Source: Anadara kagoshimensis
Taxonomy: Eukaryota; Mollusca; Bivalvia; Arcoida; Arcidae
Length of the DNA: 64,000 bases
Assembly: GCA_021292105.1 (NCBI GenBank)
Contig: CM037866.1
Coordinates: forward strand, 3,146,607 to 3,210,606
Direction of reading: 5' to 3'
Shown: in pieces, positions 1-12,345 of the stretch
Layout: each line of letters begins with the position of its first letter
Numbering within the stretch: position 1 is the stretch's first letter
The notes under the pieces: model-generated
The model's database searches: none
What the model was told of the DNA's origin: nothing
The model's input: only the letters and a program-made list of their open reading frames with translations
Position numbers and translations under genes: made by a program

Positions 1-475
1 TAGTGGGAACAAGCTCTACCATAGCGTATTGATTGAGAAACAGATACACCATAAACAGGTAAAGCAGGTATATTGCTGAATAAAAAAAGAAAGTTGACAA
101 TAGAAAAATTGAAGTCATCACGTTTGTCATATAGTTTCAAGTGTAGCCTTTCATGTGTGTCATAACTCAGGTATAAGTCTAAATATGAAGCAGAACTTAA
201 GAAATCAGTCGTGTCTTTTATTTTAAGTTTACTAGGATAGATGACATTTGCATTTGTCGATGGTATCTTCGGTATATTTTTGTTTGGAATCCGTATGGTG
301 CTTGACAAAATAACCAGAATCCCTGTTCAGCACCAGATATTTGTATCTTGGCTTACCGTTTTTATAAAAGAAAGTCAAGTGAATAATTTCTTTAAGACGT
401 TCTTTCAATTTAGAATGAGGGATAGTGGTGTATAGTGTAGAAAAATCAAATGTATATAACATTTTCATTAATGAT
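1..475 (-). pseudogene. Penelope-like element reverse transcriptase fragment, internally deleted
   Basis: Read on the minus strand, the right part gives the RT motif A region (FDFSTLYTTIPH) and the segment up to KQKYTEDTI. The left part gives the C-terminal RT region ending near the IRYGRACSH-like segment found in the better copy at 8938-10047. The stretch between them, which in that copy holds motif B (GIPMGTNCAP) and the catalytic YIDD, is missing, so this copy cannot be active. It runs off the left edge of the window. Family assignment rests on motif order and on similarity to the other copies in this window. Confidence 0.8.
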
Positions 476-481
476 TAGAAA

Positions 482-485
<4 letters not shown>

Positions 486-518
<33 letters not shown>
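486..518. repeat. (AT)n microsatellite
   Basis: Uninterrupted AT dinucleotides lie directly beside the 5' limit of the minus-strand PLE fragment. A shorter AT run is near 795-810. Confidence 0.95.
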
Positions 519-520
<2 letters not shown>

Positions 521-584
521 AAAAATTGAAATAATGTCTTACACATGGTAGAAAATATTTAAAACAAAAAAATAACTAAGATAA

Positions 585-1900
585 CATTTTTGCTAACGTT
601 TTCATCCTTCTTGGGACTTTTCAAGCATACCATAACAACTGTGATTGTTACGTCATCATATTGTTTATGACGTCATTCGATTGTTTTCAGGGAAGAGTTC
701 TTTTTAAAGAGAGATAACTCATCGTTCGTTGAGTTTTGCTTTGAAAATACTGGTAAAATAAATTTCTTTCTCTATTCTAAAGTTTTGATTGTCATATATA
801 TATATATATTTTAAAATAATTAGACTAAACTAGAATTAAAAAACTTGTATCACTTCATTTTACTCAAATAGTTGAATTGATATTCATTAGGAGTAAGAAG
901 TTAATTGTTGTTGCTATGGTAAAGTCACATGACGTAATATTGACGTAATAATAATAAAGAGATATACTATGTAATTGTTCTACTGCTTAATTTGCATTTA
1001 ATTTGGCTCTCAATTTAGTTTTGAAAAAAGACTCTTTGAGATCTCTTTGCCTCTCTGTGGTTTCTTTCATGAATTTGTAGGTGTGAAAAATGGTTAATTT
1101 TGGTGTTTTTTCCCGAGCACATTGCCTATATGTCCACTAAGAGGTATTTGTTCATATTGTGGATGATTTATTTGTTGTCTATGGACTGTGACTCTAAGTC
1201 GCAAGTTTGTGCCTGTTTGACCCACGTAATGTTCTCCACAACCGTGACATGTGACAAATCAAGTTATCACTTGCACAGTTAATTTTGGCTTTGACGTTAA
1301 AAACAAAGCCATTAATAAGGCGTTTAGATTGGCCTTCTTCTAAGTGAATACATGTTCCACAATTTAGTATGCCACATCTTTTGACTTTGTAGATTTCTTC
1401 ATTATAACAGAATCTCGCTTTCGTTAGTATTTTTTCAATGATAGCGATTGTCTTTTACTTTTAATAATTTTGTTTGTTTCAAAGACACGCTTCATCTTTC
1501 ATTGTTGCGTAATATGGGAAGACTGTTGTAGATGTGTTTAAATAATTCAGTCAATGTAGATATAAATGATTGTTTAATTGTTCAGGATAGTTTCTTTCTA
1601 TTACGAATCCCTTTAATTCCTGTAATCTAATGTTGAGTATATGGTTTTCTGATATTATTGTGCAGAGTCTCCTAGCTAGATTGTAAGGTATACTATTTTT
1701 AATATGTCGCGGGTGACATGATTCAGATGTGAGATATTGTTTTATGTCCGTAGTTTTGTAGAAGATATCTGTTTGGATTTTGTGTTTACAATATATTTTT
1801 ACTAGAAAATCTAAGAATGGTAATTGAATGGAATCAGATTCCATTGTGAAAGTAACTGCAGCATAAAGTTCATTTAAGAAAGAACGACACGAATTTAGTT
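585..1900 (-). pseudogene. Second PLE fragment: RT C-terminus plus GIY-YIG endonuclease, frameshifted
   Basis: On the minus strand, 1551-1844 is open and reads FLDFLVKIYCKHKIQTDIFY, then KQYL and SCHPRHIKNSIPYNLARR, a segment typical of PLE reverse transcriptases just before the linker. Further along the minus strand come a CGILNCGTC cysteine pair, then CHGCGEHYVGQTGTNLRLR, which matches the core of a GIY-YIG endonuclease (a YVG-T signature and a following basic helix). A frameshift is needed between the cysteine knuckle and the YVGQT core, and there are stops elsewhere, so it is dead. This is an endonuclease-bearing PLE, different from the FDFSTLYTTIPH-type copies, where no endonuclease is seen downstream of RT. 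Confidence 0.75.
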
Positions 1901-2196
1901 CTTAGATGTTCTACATTACATGAATTAAAGGGATTCTCATCAGAAAAAAACTATTAATCAATCATGGGGTTTCAAAAGCTAGATCTATAGAAAAACAGAA
2001 CTACGAAGGATTCAAATAAGAAATAATGAAAACGTCATCCCATTTATATCTACATTTAATCCAAAATAACCTGAAATATTTAAACACTTTTTGAGTAAAA
2101 TGAAGTGATACATACTTGTTTAAATTCTAGAGAAGTCTTATCATTTTTAGGATTATATACTACTTATGCAAGACATTTTTATTATTTGAACTATAT
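1901..2196. other. Unassigned AT-rich stretch
   Basis: No coding frame, RNA gene or repeat could be supported between the PLE debris and the mini-exon segment. Confidence 0.6.
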
Positions 2197-2470
2197 ATAT
2201 ATACGATAATTTGTTCCTTATGCATGAATAAAATGACTTAATGCTTTGATTTGCAGTCTGAAAAAATAGTTGGAAACAGTCAATCACAGAAAGATGTAAG
2301 TAGTCCATATAATCACAACAACCACTCCAGGTTTTCTTGACCTTTTCCGACCGTTATTCAGTTTGGTCTGAACGGCAATGGAATTTATAGCACTGTAAAC
2401 TTTTTTTAGACAGTTCAACGGTTAAGTAAGTACCTACATTCTTTCAATTAAACACGTCATTTTAGCGTCT
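2197..2470 (+). repeat. Exon/intron segment repeated near 18-19 kb and 25 kb
   Basis: The stretch leading into the mini-exon at 2257 (GATAATTTGTTCCTTATGCA and following) and the later part with GAATTTATAGCACT recur in the same order and strand at 17960-18060 and 19113-19230. The later part alone recurs, more diverged, at about 25010-25095. In the second copy about 1 kb of extra DNA separates the two parts. This looks like ancient local duplication of an intron with a small exon. Confidence 0.6.
2257..2295 (+). CDS. Candidate 39-nt mini-exon (uncertain)
   Basis: Thirty-nine nucleotides are bounded by a TTTGCAG acceptor and a GTAAGT donor, with an open phase-0 frame reading SEKIVGNSQSQKD. It would join in frame to the phase-0 start of the exon at 21630, so it may be an upstream exon of the Hsp70/ART gene. 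The homologous copy at 18025 has a TTTGTAG acceptor but no GT donor at the matching place, so that copy looks like a dead exon. No protein family can be named from 13 residues, and a chance match to splice consensus is possible. Confidence 0.3.
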
Positions 2471-3289
2471 TATTAATTGGAAAGTGTTAATTAGAAACAA
2501 TTAACAAATATTTTTATGTTTTGTTTATGCGAACAAGACAAATTTCTAACGCTGAGGCGAGTTCAGAGAAAGCTTTAAAGAAGCTTTCACAATTTCAGTC
2601 ACATTATGTTTCTTTAAGAATAGGTCAATTGTGGTTCATAGTTACAATTAAAACCTCAATGACTTTAAAACTTTAACATATATATTACAGCCTCATTTGA
2701 TGTATTTGATAAAAAAAGTGGAAATGTGCGACTTTAAATTGAAGGTTTGATTTATAAAGCAAAACTTCGACAATTGAGTCTAAACATCGTTTATTTTCGT
2801 GCTACATAAATTCCACAGAATACATGTTGACCCGTTCATAATTTTTATCGCATGAATCGGCTTATTTTATACCCATAAATGTACTACAATATTTCATATA
2901 TCAAATTTAAATTTGGCGTTCGATTCGAGATGGAAATTTAAATTCTATAATTATGGCTTTATAAGATTTCTTTTACTTTAATGATAATTTAAAATTTCTA
3001 TCGATGCCTTTGACAATTCTTAGATTCAAACTTATTACTTTGCTTACAATAAAAGTTAGAATTTTATTACAAGTACTTTGCTTTTCTCGACCTTCTGTAA
3101 ACTGACTAAAGAACGCTGATCTTAGGAATAACATCAAATAATAATAATTGTTAGTGAAATAGTTCAGTGGTTGAGTAATTTTAGGAGAACATGTACTTAA
3201 CACTTATTTTACACTTATTATAACATATTTGACTGTCGTCATGAGAAAAGGGTCCCTATCTTTTTTTACGTCACAATTAAATAATTAGT

Positions 3290-4800
3290 TTTGCCTATTT
3301 CGCGGCGAAAACACGGAAGTCTTTCTTTTAATTATGGAGACGGCCAGGTTTACTATGCGGTGTTGTATAGCTGTAAAAGTTCACATGAAAAATTATTTTC
3401 AAGCATGGATCTGATGTTATTTCAAAACAAAAGACTTCTAACGTTTTCTCTTGAAAATCAGCTTGAAATTCAACTTGATTTTTAAACTTGTATGTTTTTG
3501 TACCATGACTATTTCTCTTTGAAATTTTGACATAATAAAACAATATTGTTGTAATTTTTTTCGCAAAATAATATACCAGGTGCATACTGTGTGGATATCT
3601 TGAAAAAGGCAAAAAACCAAGATCCTTCATTTGGCAGCAATGTACACTAAATCAGGGTAGTATTTTAACAGTCAAATTCGCATTTATGGGTGTAAACGCA
3701 TCAAAGGCGAGTTTGGCATGTATTTAAATTTCGCATGTATGACAAAATCCTGGATGACATGCATACTTACAAAAAACTTCATTTTGTAATGGCACCTGAT
3801 TGCACTTAAAAATCACTATGAGTCTAATCAGCAGGAAACTTAATTTTTAAAACTTGTACGTTTTTGTACCATGGTCTTTTTTTCTCTTTTAAAGTTTGAC
3901 AAGATATTACAATTATATTGTAATTTATTTATTTTAACAAAGTACTATACCTGGTGCATGCGGTGGCAATGTCTGAAAAGAGTAAAAAAACCAAGATCCT
4001 TCATTTATCGTCAATGAAAACAAATATGGTCGCGAGCTTCAGTGTACACTCAGTTCAGTGTAGTATTTTAACGGTCAAATTCGCATTTATGGGTGTAAAC
4101 GCATTTTAAACAGATTTTTCATGCTCTTTAAATTTCGCATGTATGAAAAAATCCTGGATGACACGCATACTTACAAAAAACTCAATTTTCTGACGGCACC
4201 TGATTGTTCTAAAAATCACTGTAACCTAATTAGCATGAAACTCGACTCGATTTTTAAAACTTGTACTTTTTGTACCATGGGGTTTTCTTTTTGAAATTTT
4301 AACATAATATTACAATATTATCGTATTTATTTTAACAAAGTATTATACCTGGTGCATGCCGTGTCAATATCTGAAAAAGCAAAAAACCAAAAGCCTTCAT
4401 TTGTAGTCAATGAAAACAAATATGGCCGTGATCTTCAATGTACTGGCTACTGGTACACATTCATTGTACATACATCTGACGTAGTGACGTCAATACCGTG
4501 TTTCGCTTCATCACACAGTCATGACTGTTGCATGATTATCGATTTTTCTACCTACATGCACTAGCAGCTGCAGAGCATGTTTACATTGCACTGACATCCA
4601 ATCATTACATGTTGCAGGGTTTTTACCATTTTTGAGGCCCAAAAATATTGAAAGATAGAAATGGGACATCAAAGTTATCGGAGTTTTATAGAAAATTATA
4701 GGAGTTTCGACTAAAATTAAAGGAATGTTGTTAAATAATTTACACAAAAATATACTTCTATGACCTTTTTTACAGCCATTTCTGTTTCTAACTAACATAA
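3290..4800. repeat. Degenerate ~370-400 bp tandem repeat, copy 1
   Basis: The motif ACCTGGTGCATGC and its variants recur near 3575, 3947 and 4345. Each is followed by a CCAAGATCCTTCATTTG-like segment and, 70-110 bp later, by GTATTTTAAC. The block ends with a unique stretch (GACGTAGTGACGTCAATA near 4480) shared with the second copy at 11140-12345. No coding frame is conserved between units, so this is a repeat of unknown class. Confidence 0.75.
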
Positions 4801-5201
4801 AATATTGGCAACTGCAATATACGCTTACTGGTTTAAAATGTTGTTTAATATATGTACTAGATGAAAAAAGTGTCCCCTTTCTGAATTCCTGAACCTATCA
4901 GTAACAAAAAAGGTTAAAAAATATAGGAAGTACTGTCCAATCTACCTTGAAGGCCACATCACATCTATATAATGGTCACCTGCCTATAAAGCCCAGTATA
5001 ATTATATCCTAATTGTTTTGTTCATATTACTCGAACCTGTATATACAGGTCACTTGTCCATTAAGGTAACTTGTACTAGTTCCTTTATGTGGCGTTTATA
5101 GACAGGTTTAACTGTGTAGAAAAATATAGCAATGATAGGACCTCTTATGTTGATTTCCACTCAAAACAATATGCCTTACTGGTCCAAATAATCAGCATCA
5201 A

Positions 5202-5233
<32 letters not shown>

Positions 5234-7672
5234 GGAGAGAGAGGGAGCACGTGGATGATGGCAAGGTAGGATTTGAGGAATTTAGAAAATGCAAGATTAT
5301 ACAATATATTTACCCATTACAATCCATATACATGTACATGAGTAGGCTACCACAATATTTTACTTATATCAAACCAAAATCAGAATATGCAGGTGTAACA
5401 AAGTATTTTCAAATTAAAAATAAAATGCATACACTAAATAATTAGAATGCTGCATTAAAGCTAACCAAAAATAAATCTCTTTTTTCATACATTTTAAAAT
5501 TAATTGTACATGTGAAGCAGTCAAGGACTTAACATTTCAATGAGGGTAAAAGCATAAACTAGATTATGTTAAGGCAGTGCTTGTGAAAACAATATTCATC
5601 ATTGACATGGGTTTGTTTAATTTTATTTTAGTTTAGCTGTTGGTTAACATCTTTAGACCAAATTTCATATATATATATATAGGCATTTTAGTTGTTTAAT
5701 ATGTAATTTTAGTGTTTATATCATAATCATATTCTTCCCTGACCATTTTCAACTTTTAAGGGTTAATTTGTGGTTGAATGTCACACAAATTAAAGTATAA
5801 ATAAGAGTAACATCAAAAACTTATTTTATTTTCATATCAATTTGGTTTATTTAATATAGTTTTTATTTTAATATTTATTTTATCAGTCTAAAATGGTTTT
5901 TATCATAATTATAAATTAAAAAATGCACAAATCATGAGTTATCAGTGGTTAAATCCATGAATTAAAACAAAATCAGCAAGAAATAGCATCACATACCATA
6001 AGTGAAATAAGGTGTTTGTTACTGAATACAAGAAAGTTTATAGGTGCCTTACATTGCATGTGCCAACTGATCATGTACCTTAGTTTCAAGATTTCTGTCC
6101 AAATTTTAAAAAAAAAGTGAAATCATTTTCATATTGAAATAATCAGTATGGGGAATCTTTCTCAGGTTCCTTACTTGTTCATCATCTGAATAAATTGACA
6201 ACTTATGATTCGCCATGTTAGCTTAAATTTGAGATACTCTGGCTTTTAAGTCAACATCAGATGATGGACACGTGTATTGGTGTAGGTAACTCACAGCTAA
6301 ACACATCTGTCAAACTAAATTAAGCAAAGTGATTTAAATGACTTGTTGAATCAAGATTATATAGGACAATTTGCACAATTTGCAGTCCTATCTGTTTATG
6401 GTTAAAGTTATTTCAATTATGACATTAGCAAAAAGATGCTGTCTCTTCTAAAGTTTTAATAAATAGAGCAAAAAAGTAGAACTGCCATGTGCTACTAAAA
6501 AAATATAATTCAAATGTACTGACTTTGAATACATTATAATAATAAAAAATTGAAAATCAGCACATGACAATTTCATAAAAATTCAATAGTAGGAGAGTGC
6601 CAGAGCTTAAAACAAAAAATAACAATAATGGAACCACGTGTGTCATTTTGTGTTTACAGAATTTCAAATGACTTTTTCTTTTAAAATTTGATTAGACAAA
6701 TAAATGGGACTTTATAATAAACCATGAATTCATGCTTTGTATTAAATAAGGAAGCCGCTGTTTTTATTACATGAGAATTTGAAAAAAATATAATTAAGAC
6801 GAGTGCCAAATTTCTGATGAAATTCAAAATATACATACTTATGTTTTTAGCTAAATCCAAGTTGAAAGATGTACCTCATCTAAGAAATATTTTATGTAGA
6901 AATCAACATTTCCTGTCCAATAACAATGGTAAATAGTTTGAGTAAACCTATCCCTCGTGTATTTAAAATCAAATAAAATAAAATAACTTAGTCAGTTGAA
7001 TGTTATGTAGCAGCGAAATAAATTGAAGGCCTAAAAAACCTACAGGCCAATGTGTCCTGAGTACATACAGGCCAGTGTATTTGTATTCATGCAAACTTCA
7101 TATATTCAGTGGTACCGACAATTAAAGCTGCATGTAATATGGTGTAAACACCATGATTGCCATGTACAAAATACAAAAGGATTTTTCGGGAATGCAAAAA
7201 ATAATTTTAAGGCGATGACGGCACTTTTTCTAAGATGGCTATACCATGGACACGCAGATGCAGGTTTTTTATTTCGTAAAATTTCAAAAGAAATTTCGAA
7301 TTTTCTAAATAGTCTTACGCATATTTATATTTCGTAACAATTTACCGTATACTTTTAGACGTTTCCCACTTCGATAAACTGCTAACTCTGTATACGATAT
7401 ACGATTAAGTGGGGTTCATTTCAAAAGAAGTTATTGAACGTATATATTGTTGATACAGAAAAGTCTAATACAAACATGATTTACTAGTAAAACATTTTTA
7501 ATTTTTCTACCACAAATTAAATTAAAGGTCATTCACAATACGATTATATGTTTGCAAGGTAGATGACGTCAGATGTCATGGATTATTTTGTACACATTTA
7601 TGTCACTGTTGAACATTCTACGGGAATGAACTTCATGAAATATTTTTTATTTTTATTTATTTATTTATTGAT

Positions 7673-7704
<32 letters not shown>

Positions 7705-8150
7705 TTATTTTTTTTATTTTTTTTTTAAATCGGGTGATTTTATTTGAATTTTTATGTGTGTAAGGATACGTTTTGTCACCAAGAATATTTTAGTCGGAAG
7801 GAAACTGTAAAGTTATTTCCCGTAGTTGATATTGCTGTGCGTGATTTTGATGTCGCAAAAACCCGCAATATAACGAAATGACCTACCAATGCGAACTTTA
7901 CATGTATTGTATTCTGAGCAACAAGGTAATGTACATATTGAAATTATATATTTTTTGAAAAATATCATTTTTGATTTTGACAAAGCTTACAACCTGTGAT
8001 TCTGACAACCATCACTTTAGTCCCATGTTCGATATTAGTGCTTGGTGGCACGTGTCTTAATTGGCGCTATTTTATAAAAATCGCGTGTGCTACATCGCAA
8101 CTCATATGACATGTCCAATTCAATTTAAAACATTTAAAACTGACAAATTT
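4801..8150. other. AT-rich region without recognisable genes
   Basis: I see simple sequence only: GT and GA runs at about 5201-5245 and a TTTA run at about 7645-7705 with a T-rich tail. Open frames here are short, low in complexity or start inside the microsatellites. A stretch at about 7355-7425 (CTGCTAACTCTGTATACGAT) recurs inverted near 11030-11095. Confidence 0.55.
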
Positions 8151-8212
8151 GATCTCCCGAGATCAGGTAACAAGAAAACATAAACAATTATTGTCAGATA
8201 TCTAAAGAATAA

Positions 8213-8870
8213 ATGGCTATATTGACTCGTGAGCGGACAATAGGAATGTTTCATGGCGAAAGCAACGTCTCACATATTGCAAGAACACTTGCTTGCATGC
8301 GTGTTAACATTCATTCGATGGTACGGCGGTTCCAACAAACAGGAACGACATCAGATGCCAATTGGAGTGGTCGACAACGCAAATGTTTTCAAGAAATTGA
8401 CAGATTCGGTTTAGACAATGTTATGGTATGTGGTAGCATCTGCTTCGGTCATAAAACCAGTTTGATTGGTGTTGATGAGAATTCACATGCGCAGAAATAT
8501 CGCAATGACATTTTTGCTGTAAAAGTTATACCATTTTTAACCGTTTTGGACAAGGCCCCACCACATTTCAACATGAAAATGCTCGTCCACATACGGCAAT
8601 ACTCACTTCGGCTTTTTTACAACAGAACAACGTCAACGTTGTACCGTTGCCCTCACAATAACTGGACATGTCGCCGATTTAGCATCTTTGGCATTGATTG
8701 GATGAAGAGGAAGAGTAAACAATCAAATTACAACGCTGGTAGATTTAGGTCGTGCCTTACAACATGAATGGACGAAAATTCCAAGCCATGTGATTAACCC
8801 TGACGTCAATTCCATGCGTCGTTGCCTCATTGCGCGCATCAACGGAAATGGAGGTTATGCACGCTATTGA
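8213..8870 (+). pseudogene. Tc1-like transposase pseudogene with internal deletion
   Basis: The N-terminal ~55 residues (MAILTRERTIGMFHGESNVS, then a helix-turn-helix and RFQQTGTTSD..SGRQRK) match the paired-type DNA-binding domain of Tc1-like transposases. The frame then jumps directly to DNVMVCGSICFGHKTSLIGV, the middle of the DDE catalytic domain, so roughly 100 residues, including the first catalytic Asp, are missing. Downstream, DKAPPHFN keeps the second Asp environment. Later parts in shifted frames read DLGRALQHEWTKIPSHVIN and SMRRCLIARINGNGGYARY, the normal Tc1 C-terminus, ending near 8870. It is a dead, deleted and frameshifted copy just upstream of the PLE fragment. Confidence 0.85.
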
Positions 8871-8937
8871 ACTTTCGATTGTAAATTACATATTAACCAA
8901 TTTGAACATTATTTACAACTTTACAACGAAGAAATGA

Positions 8938-10047
8938 ATTAAATTAAATCCATACAAGGAAAGATATATAGCAGGCTCATCTAAATGTACTACTAAATCT
9001 TTATCGGTAACTCTAACACAAATTTTGACAATCGTCAAAGATGGTCTTCAGTCTTATTCAGAAAAAGTATATTCTACATCTGGAATCAACCAAATGTGGA
9101 TTCTCAAAAATTCTAAAGAATTACTTGAACATCTTGCTTCTAATACTTTATCTCATGTAAAAAGTATAAAAACATTTGATTTTTCTACACTTTACACCAC
9201 AATCCCTCATTCTAAATTGAAAGAACGTCTTAAAGAAATTATTCACTTGTCTTTCTTCTACAAAAACGGTAAGCCTAGATACAAATATCTGGTGCTGAAT
9301 AGGGATTCTGGTTATTTTGTCAAGCACCATACGGATTCCAAACAAAAATATACTGAAGATACCATCAACAAAATGTTGGAGTTTTTGATAGATAACATAT
9401 TTGTTGTGTTTGGTAATATAGTTTTTCAGCAAACAATCGGTATACCAATGGGTACAAACTGTGCACCATTGCTTGCTGATTTGTTTCTTCATTCTTACGA
9501 GGCAGAATTTATGCAGAATCTTGTTAAATCTGGAGAAAAAACTGTCGCCAAATCATTCAACTCAACATACAGATATATAGATGACGTTCTGTCTCTTAAC
9601 AATCCTAAATTTGGAGACTATGTAAATGTCATCTATCCTAGTGAACTTGAAATAAAAGACACGACTGATTCCTCAAGTTCTGCTTCATATTTAGACTTAT
9701 ACCTGAAATATGACGCACAGGAAAGGCTACATTTGAAACTTTATGACAAACGTGATGACTTCAATTTTTCTATCGTCAACTTTCCTTTTTTATGCAGCAA
9801 TATACCTGCTTCTCCTGCTTATGGTGTATTTGTTTCCCAATTAATACGCTATGGTAGAGCTTGTTCCCACTACGGGGACTTTGTACAACGAAGTAGGCTG
9901 CTTGCAAATAAATTGTTGACTCAGGGATATTGCAAGCCTAGGCTTATCAAGGCCCTCAAAAAGTTTTATGGCCGTCATCACAGTATTGTTGATAAGTTTG
10001 ATTTCTCTGTGTCCAGGATTGCCTTGGATATATTTGACGTCTCATAG
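8938..10047 (+). CDS. 5'-truncated Penelope-like reverse transcriptase, catalytic core intact
   Basis: Open from the stop at 8935-8937 to the TAG at 10045-10047. It begins inside the RT fingers region (NPYKERYIAGSSKCTTK) with no genuine start codon, so the element is truncated at its 5' end. RT motifs are in order: FDFSTLYTTIPH (motif A, catalytic Asp), GIPMGTNCAPLLADLFL (motif B) and YRYIDDVLSLNN with the YIDD box at 9574-9585 (motif C), then a thumb-like C-terminus ending FDVS. Pattern and wording match the PLE type common in aquatic invertebrates; no GIY-YIG domain follows. It is the best preserved of at least four RT copies here. Because it lacks its N-terminus it is probably inactive, though the catalytic residues remain. 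PLE assignment is from motif memory, not a search. Confidence 0.85.
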   Translation: MKLNPYKERYIAGSSKCTTKSLSVTLTQILTIVKDGLQSYSEKVYSTSGINQMWILKNSKELLEHLASNTLSHVKSIKTFDFSTLYTTIPHSKLKERLKEIIHLSFFYKNGKPRYKYLVLNRDSGYFVKHHTDSKQKYTEDTINKMLEFLIDNIFVVFGNIVFQQTIGIPMGTNCAPLLADLFLHSYEAEFMQNLVKSGEKTVAKSFNSTYRYIDDVLSLNNPKFGDYVNVIYPSELEIKDTTDSSSSASYLDLYLKYDAQERLHLKLYDKRDDFNFSIVNFPFLCSNIPASPAYGVFVSQLIRYGRACSHYGDFVQRSRLLANKLLTQGYCKPRLIKALKKFYGRHHSIVDKFDFSVSRIALDIFDVS

Positions 10048-10250
10048 TTCCATGTTCCTTTCACACAATTTTGATTACACACGTGGCGGGTGTAGCTAGC
10101 TAAACAGGAGGTGCTTACCCTTCCGGAACACCCGGCCTCACTTCCCTGGTGGAAGTTCACGTGTCTAACCTAACTTGTCAGTTCCAAAGTTTTTACTTTG
10201 CTTCTGGGTTGTGATTCGGAAATGGATAAGTATGTTTGTTTTTGATTAAA
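10048..10250 (+). mobile_element. PLE 3' untranslated tail (reference copy)
   Basis: The sequence after the RT stop contains TAGCTAGCTAAACAGGAGGT, CACCCGGCCTCACTTCC, GGTGGAAGTTCACGTG and TTTTTACTTTGCTTCTGG. These four blocks recur in the same order as solo tails throughout the window and define the 3' end of this PLE family. Confidence 0.8.
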
Positions 10251-11139
10251 CTGTATTCAAGATTTTTTTATTTTGACCTCTTGCCCTTTTACGCCTTAAA
10301 AGAGCATTTATCTCCTGATTGTTTTGAATGAAATTGATTTATAATTTTTCAAAAATAAACCATGTAATCCGATTATTAAAAATGTTTGAGAATTATCACC
10401 ATTTTGAAATAAATGTTTGATGTAACATGGGGTGTATAGTTTCTTTTGTTGTTCAGTATATTTATAAGAAAATAAAAAAGTAATTAGAAGATTTAGAAGA
10501 AACGTATATCAAGATTCAGCTTTGCTCATGAAATCTCATATAAATATCCAAGTCCAATGTCAAAAATAAATAGAGTCCTCCAGATACTATATACGTAGAC
10601 CATGACAATAAAATTAAGATGTCCAGTTGTATGTTGGCAAAAATACCGTTTGTTTTACAATGAACTAAAACGTTACAAAAAGTTTAATCTGCCTTTTTAT
10701 TTATGGCAGGTAATGTCTCGATACAAGTGAAAGCAATATTGACTTATGTATCGTACCATAAAACAAACGACTGTATAATCTATGTACCAATGTTTAGTTT
10801 GTGCACGCAATCGATTACACTGATTAAAAATACATTCACATAAAGCAGTCAGTTTCTTGGTTTCGATGGAAAATAGATATCATGCTACTGCAAAACTGAA
10901 TAATTGTTTTATTGATTAAAATGTTCTGAGAAGAGATTCCAATAAATATCTAGTCGGCTTTATATAAAAATGGATGGAAAAGGCGTGAGAAGTCGTGAAT
11001 GTATACATCTGATGACATTGAAAATTTTGAAATGACCCTCAACAGTATATCGTATACAGTCAGAGTTAGCAGTATATCAAAGAGGGAAATGTCTATTTAT
11101 AAATATATATTTTTAAACACAATCAATACAGGGAAAACG
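10251..11139. other. Unassigned AT-rich stretch
   Basis: No gene is visible. Positions 11027-11100 are an inverted, diverged copy of 7355-7425. Confidence 0.5.
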
Positions 11140-12345
11140 CCGAGAGCAAATTGTGTTTCGGTTAAGTTTTTTTAACCTTTCCTGGTCGAAAAAACGGGAT
11201 TACTTTTTGTCAAGTGTCCGAACCTCGAAAAATTCCTCCACATTCAGTGTCGTATTTTAACAATAGAATTTGCATTAATGGATGGAATCATTGTATAAGC
11301 TCATATATCATGAACTTAAAATTTCGTGTTAAGGATACTTGATAGATGATTTTATATTTATAAAAAATTCTCGATTTTTTGACAGCACCCGATTTCTCTT
11401 GAAAATCAGCTTGAAATTCAACTTGAATTTCGAAACTTATACGTTTTTTTACCATGACTATTTCTCTTTAAAATTTTGACATAATATAACAATATTGTTG
11501 TTATTTATTTTCGCAAAATATTATACCTGGTGCATGCGGTGTGGATATCTTGAAAAGGCAAAAAACCAAGATCCTTCATTCGTCGTCAATGAAAAAAATA
11601 TGACTGCGAGCTTTAATGTACACTAAATTCAGTGTCGTATTTTAACGGCAAAATTCGCATTTATGGGTGTAAACGCATCATCAGCAAATTTGTCATGAAA
11701 TTAAAATTTCGCATGTATGAAAAATCCTGGATGACATGCATAGTTACAAAAAAACTCGATTTTCTGATGGCACCTGATTGCTCTTAAAAAACACTGTTAG
11801 CCTAATCAGCATGAAATTCGACTCGATTTTTAAAAGTTGTACTTCTTATGTACCATGGTCTTTTCTCTTTGAAATTTTTGACATAATATTACAAATTTAT
11901 TGTAATTTATTTTAACAAAGAACTATACCTGGTGCATGCGATGTCAATGTCTGAAAAAAGCAGAAAACCAAGAGCCGTCATTTGTCATCAATGAAAACAA
12001 ATATGGCCGTTGCCTTCAATGTACTGGCTACTGGTACACATATATTGTACATGTACATCTGACGTAGTGACGTCAATATCGTGTTTCGCTTCATCACACA
12101 GTCATGACTGTTGCATGATTATCGATTTTTCTACCTACATGAACCGTCAACTGCCCAGTATGTTTACATTGCACTGACTTCTAATCATTACATGTTCTAC
12201 CATTTTTTGAGGTCCAAAAATATAGGAAAAATAGGAATGTGGCATCAAAATTATCGGAAATTTATAGAAAATGATAGGAGTTTCCACTAAAATTATAAAA
12301 ATATTTTTTAATAATTTACACAAAAATATACATCCATGGCCATTA
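11140..12345. repeat. Degenerate ~384-400 bp tandem repeat, copy 2
   Basis: This is the same family and orientation as 3290-4800. The ACCTGGTGCATGC motif occurs near 11526 and 11927, and GTATTTTAAC near 11253 and 11637. The terminal unique block with GACGTAGTGACGTCAATA is near 12060. Unit order and terminal block match copy 1, so the whole block was duplicated or transposed. Confidence 0.75.

Noticed and set aside
9148-9492. Minus-strand frame of 114 codons
   Set aside because: Antisense shadow of the plus-strand RT; the similar plus-strand frame at 241-435 is the same shadow of the minus-strand copy.
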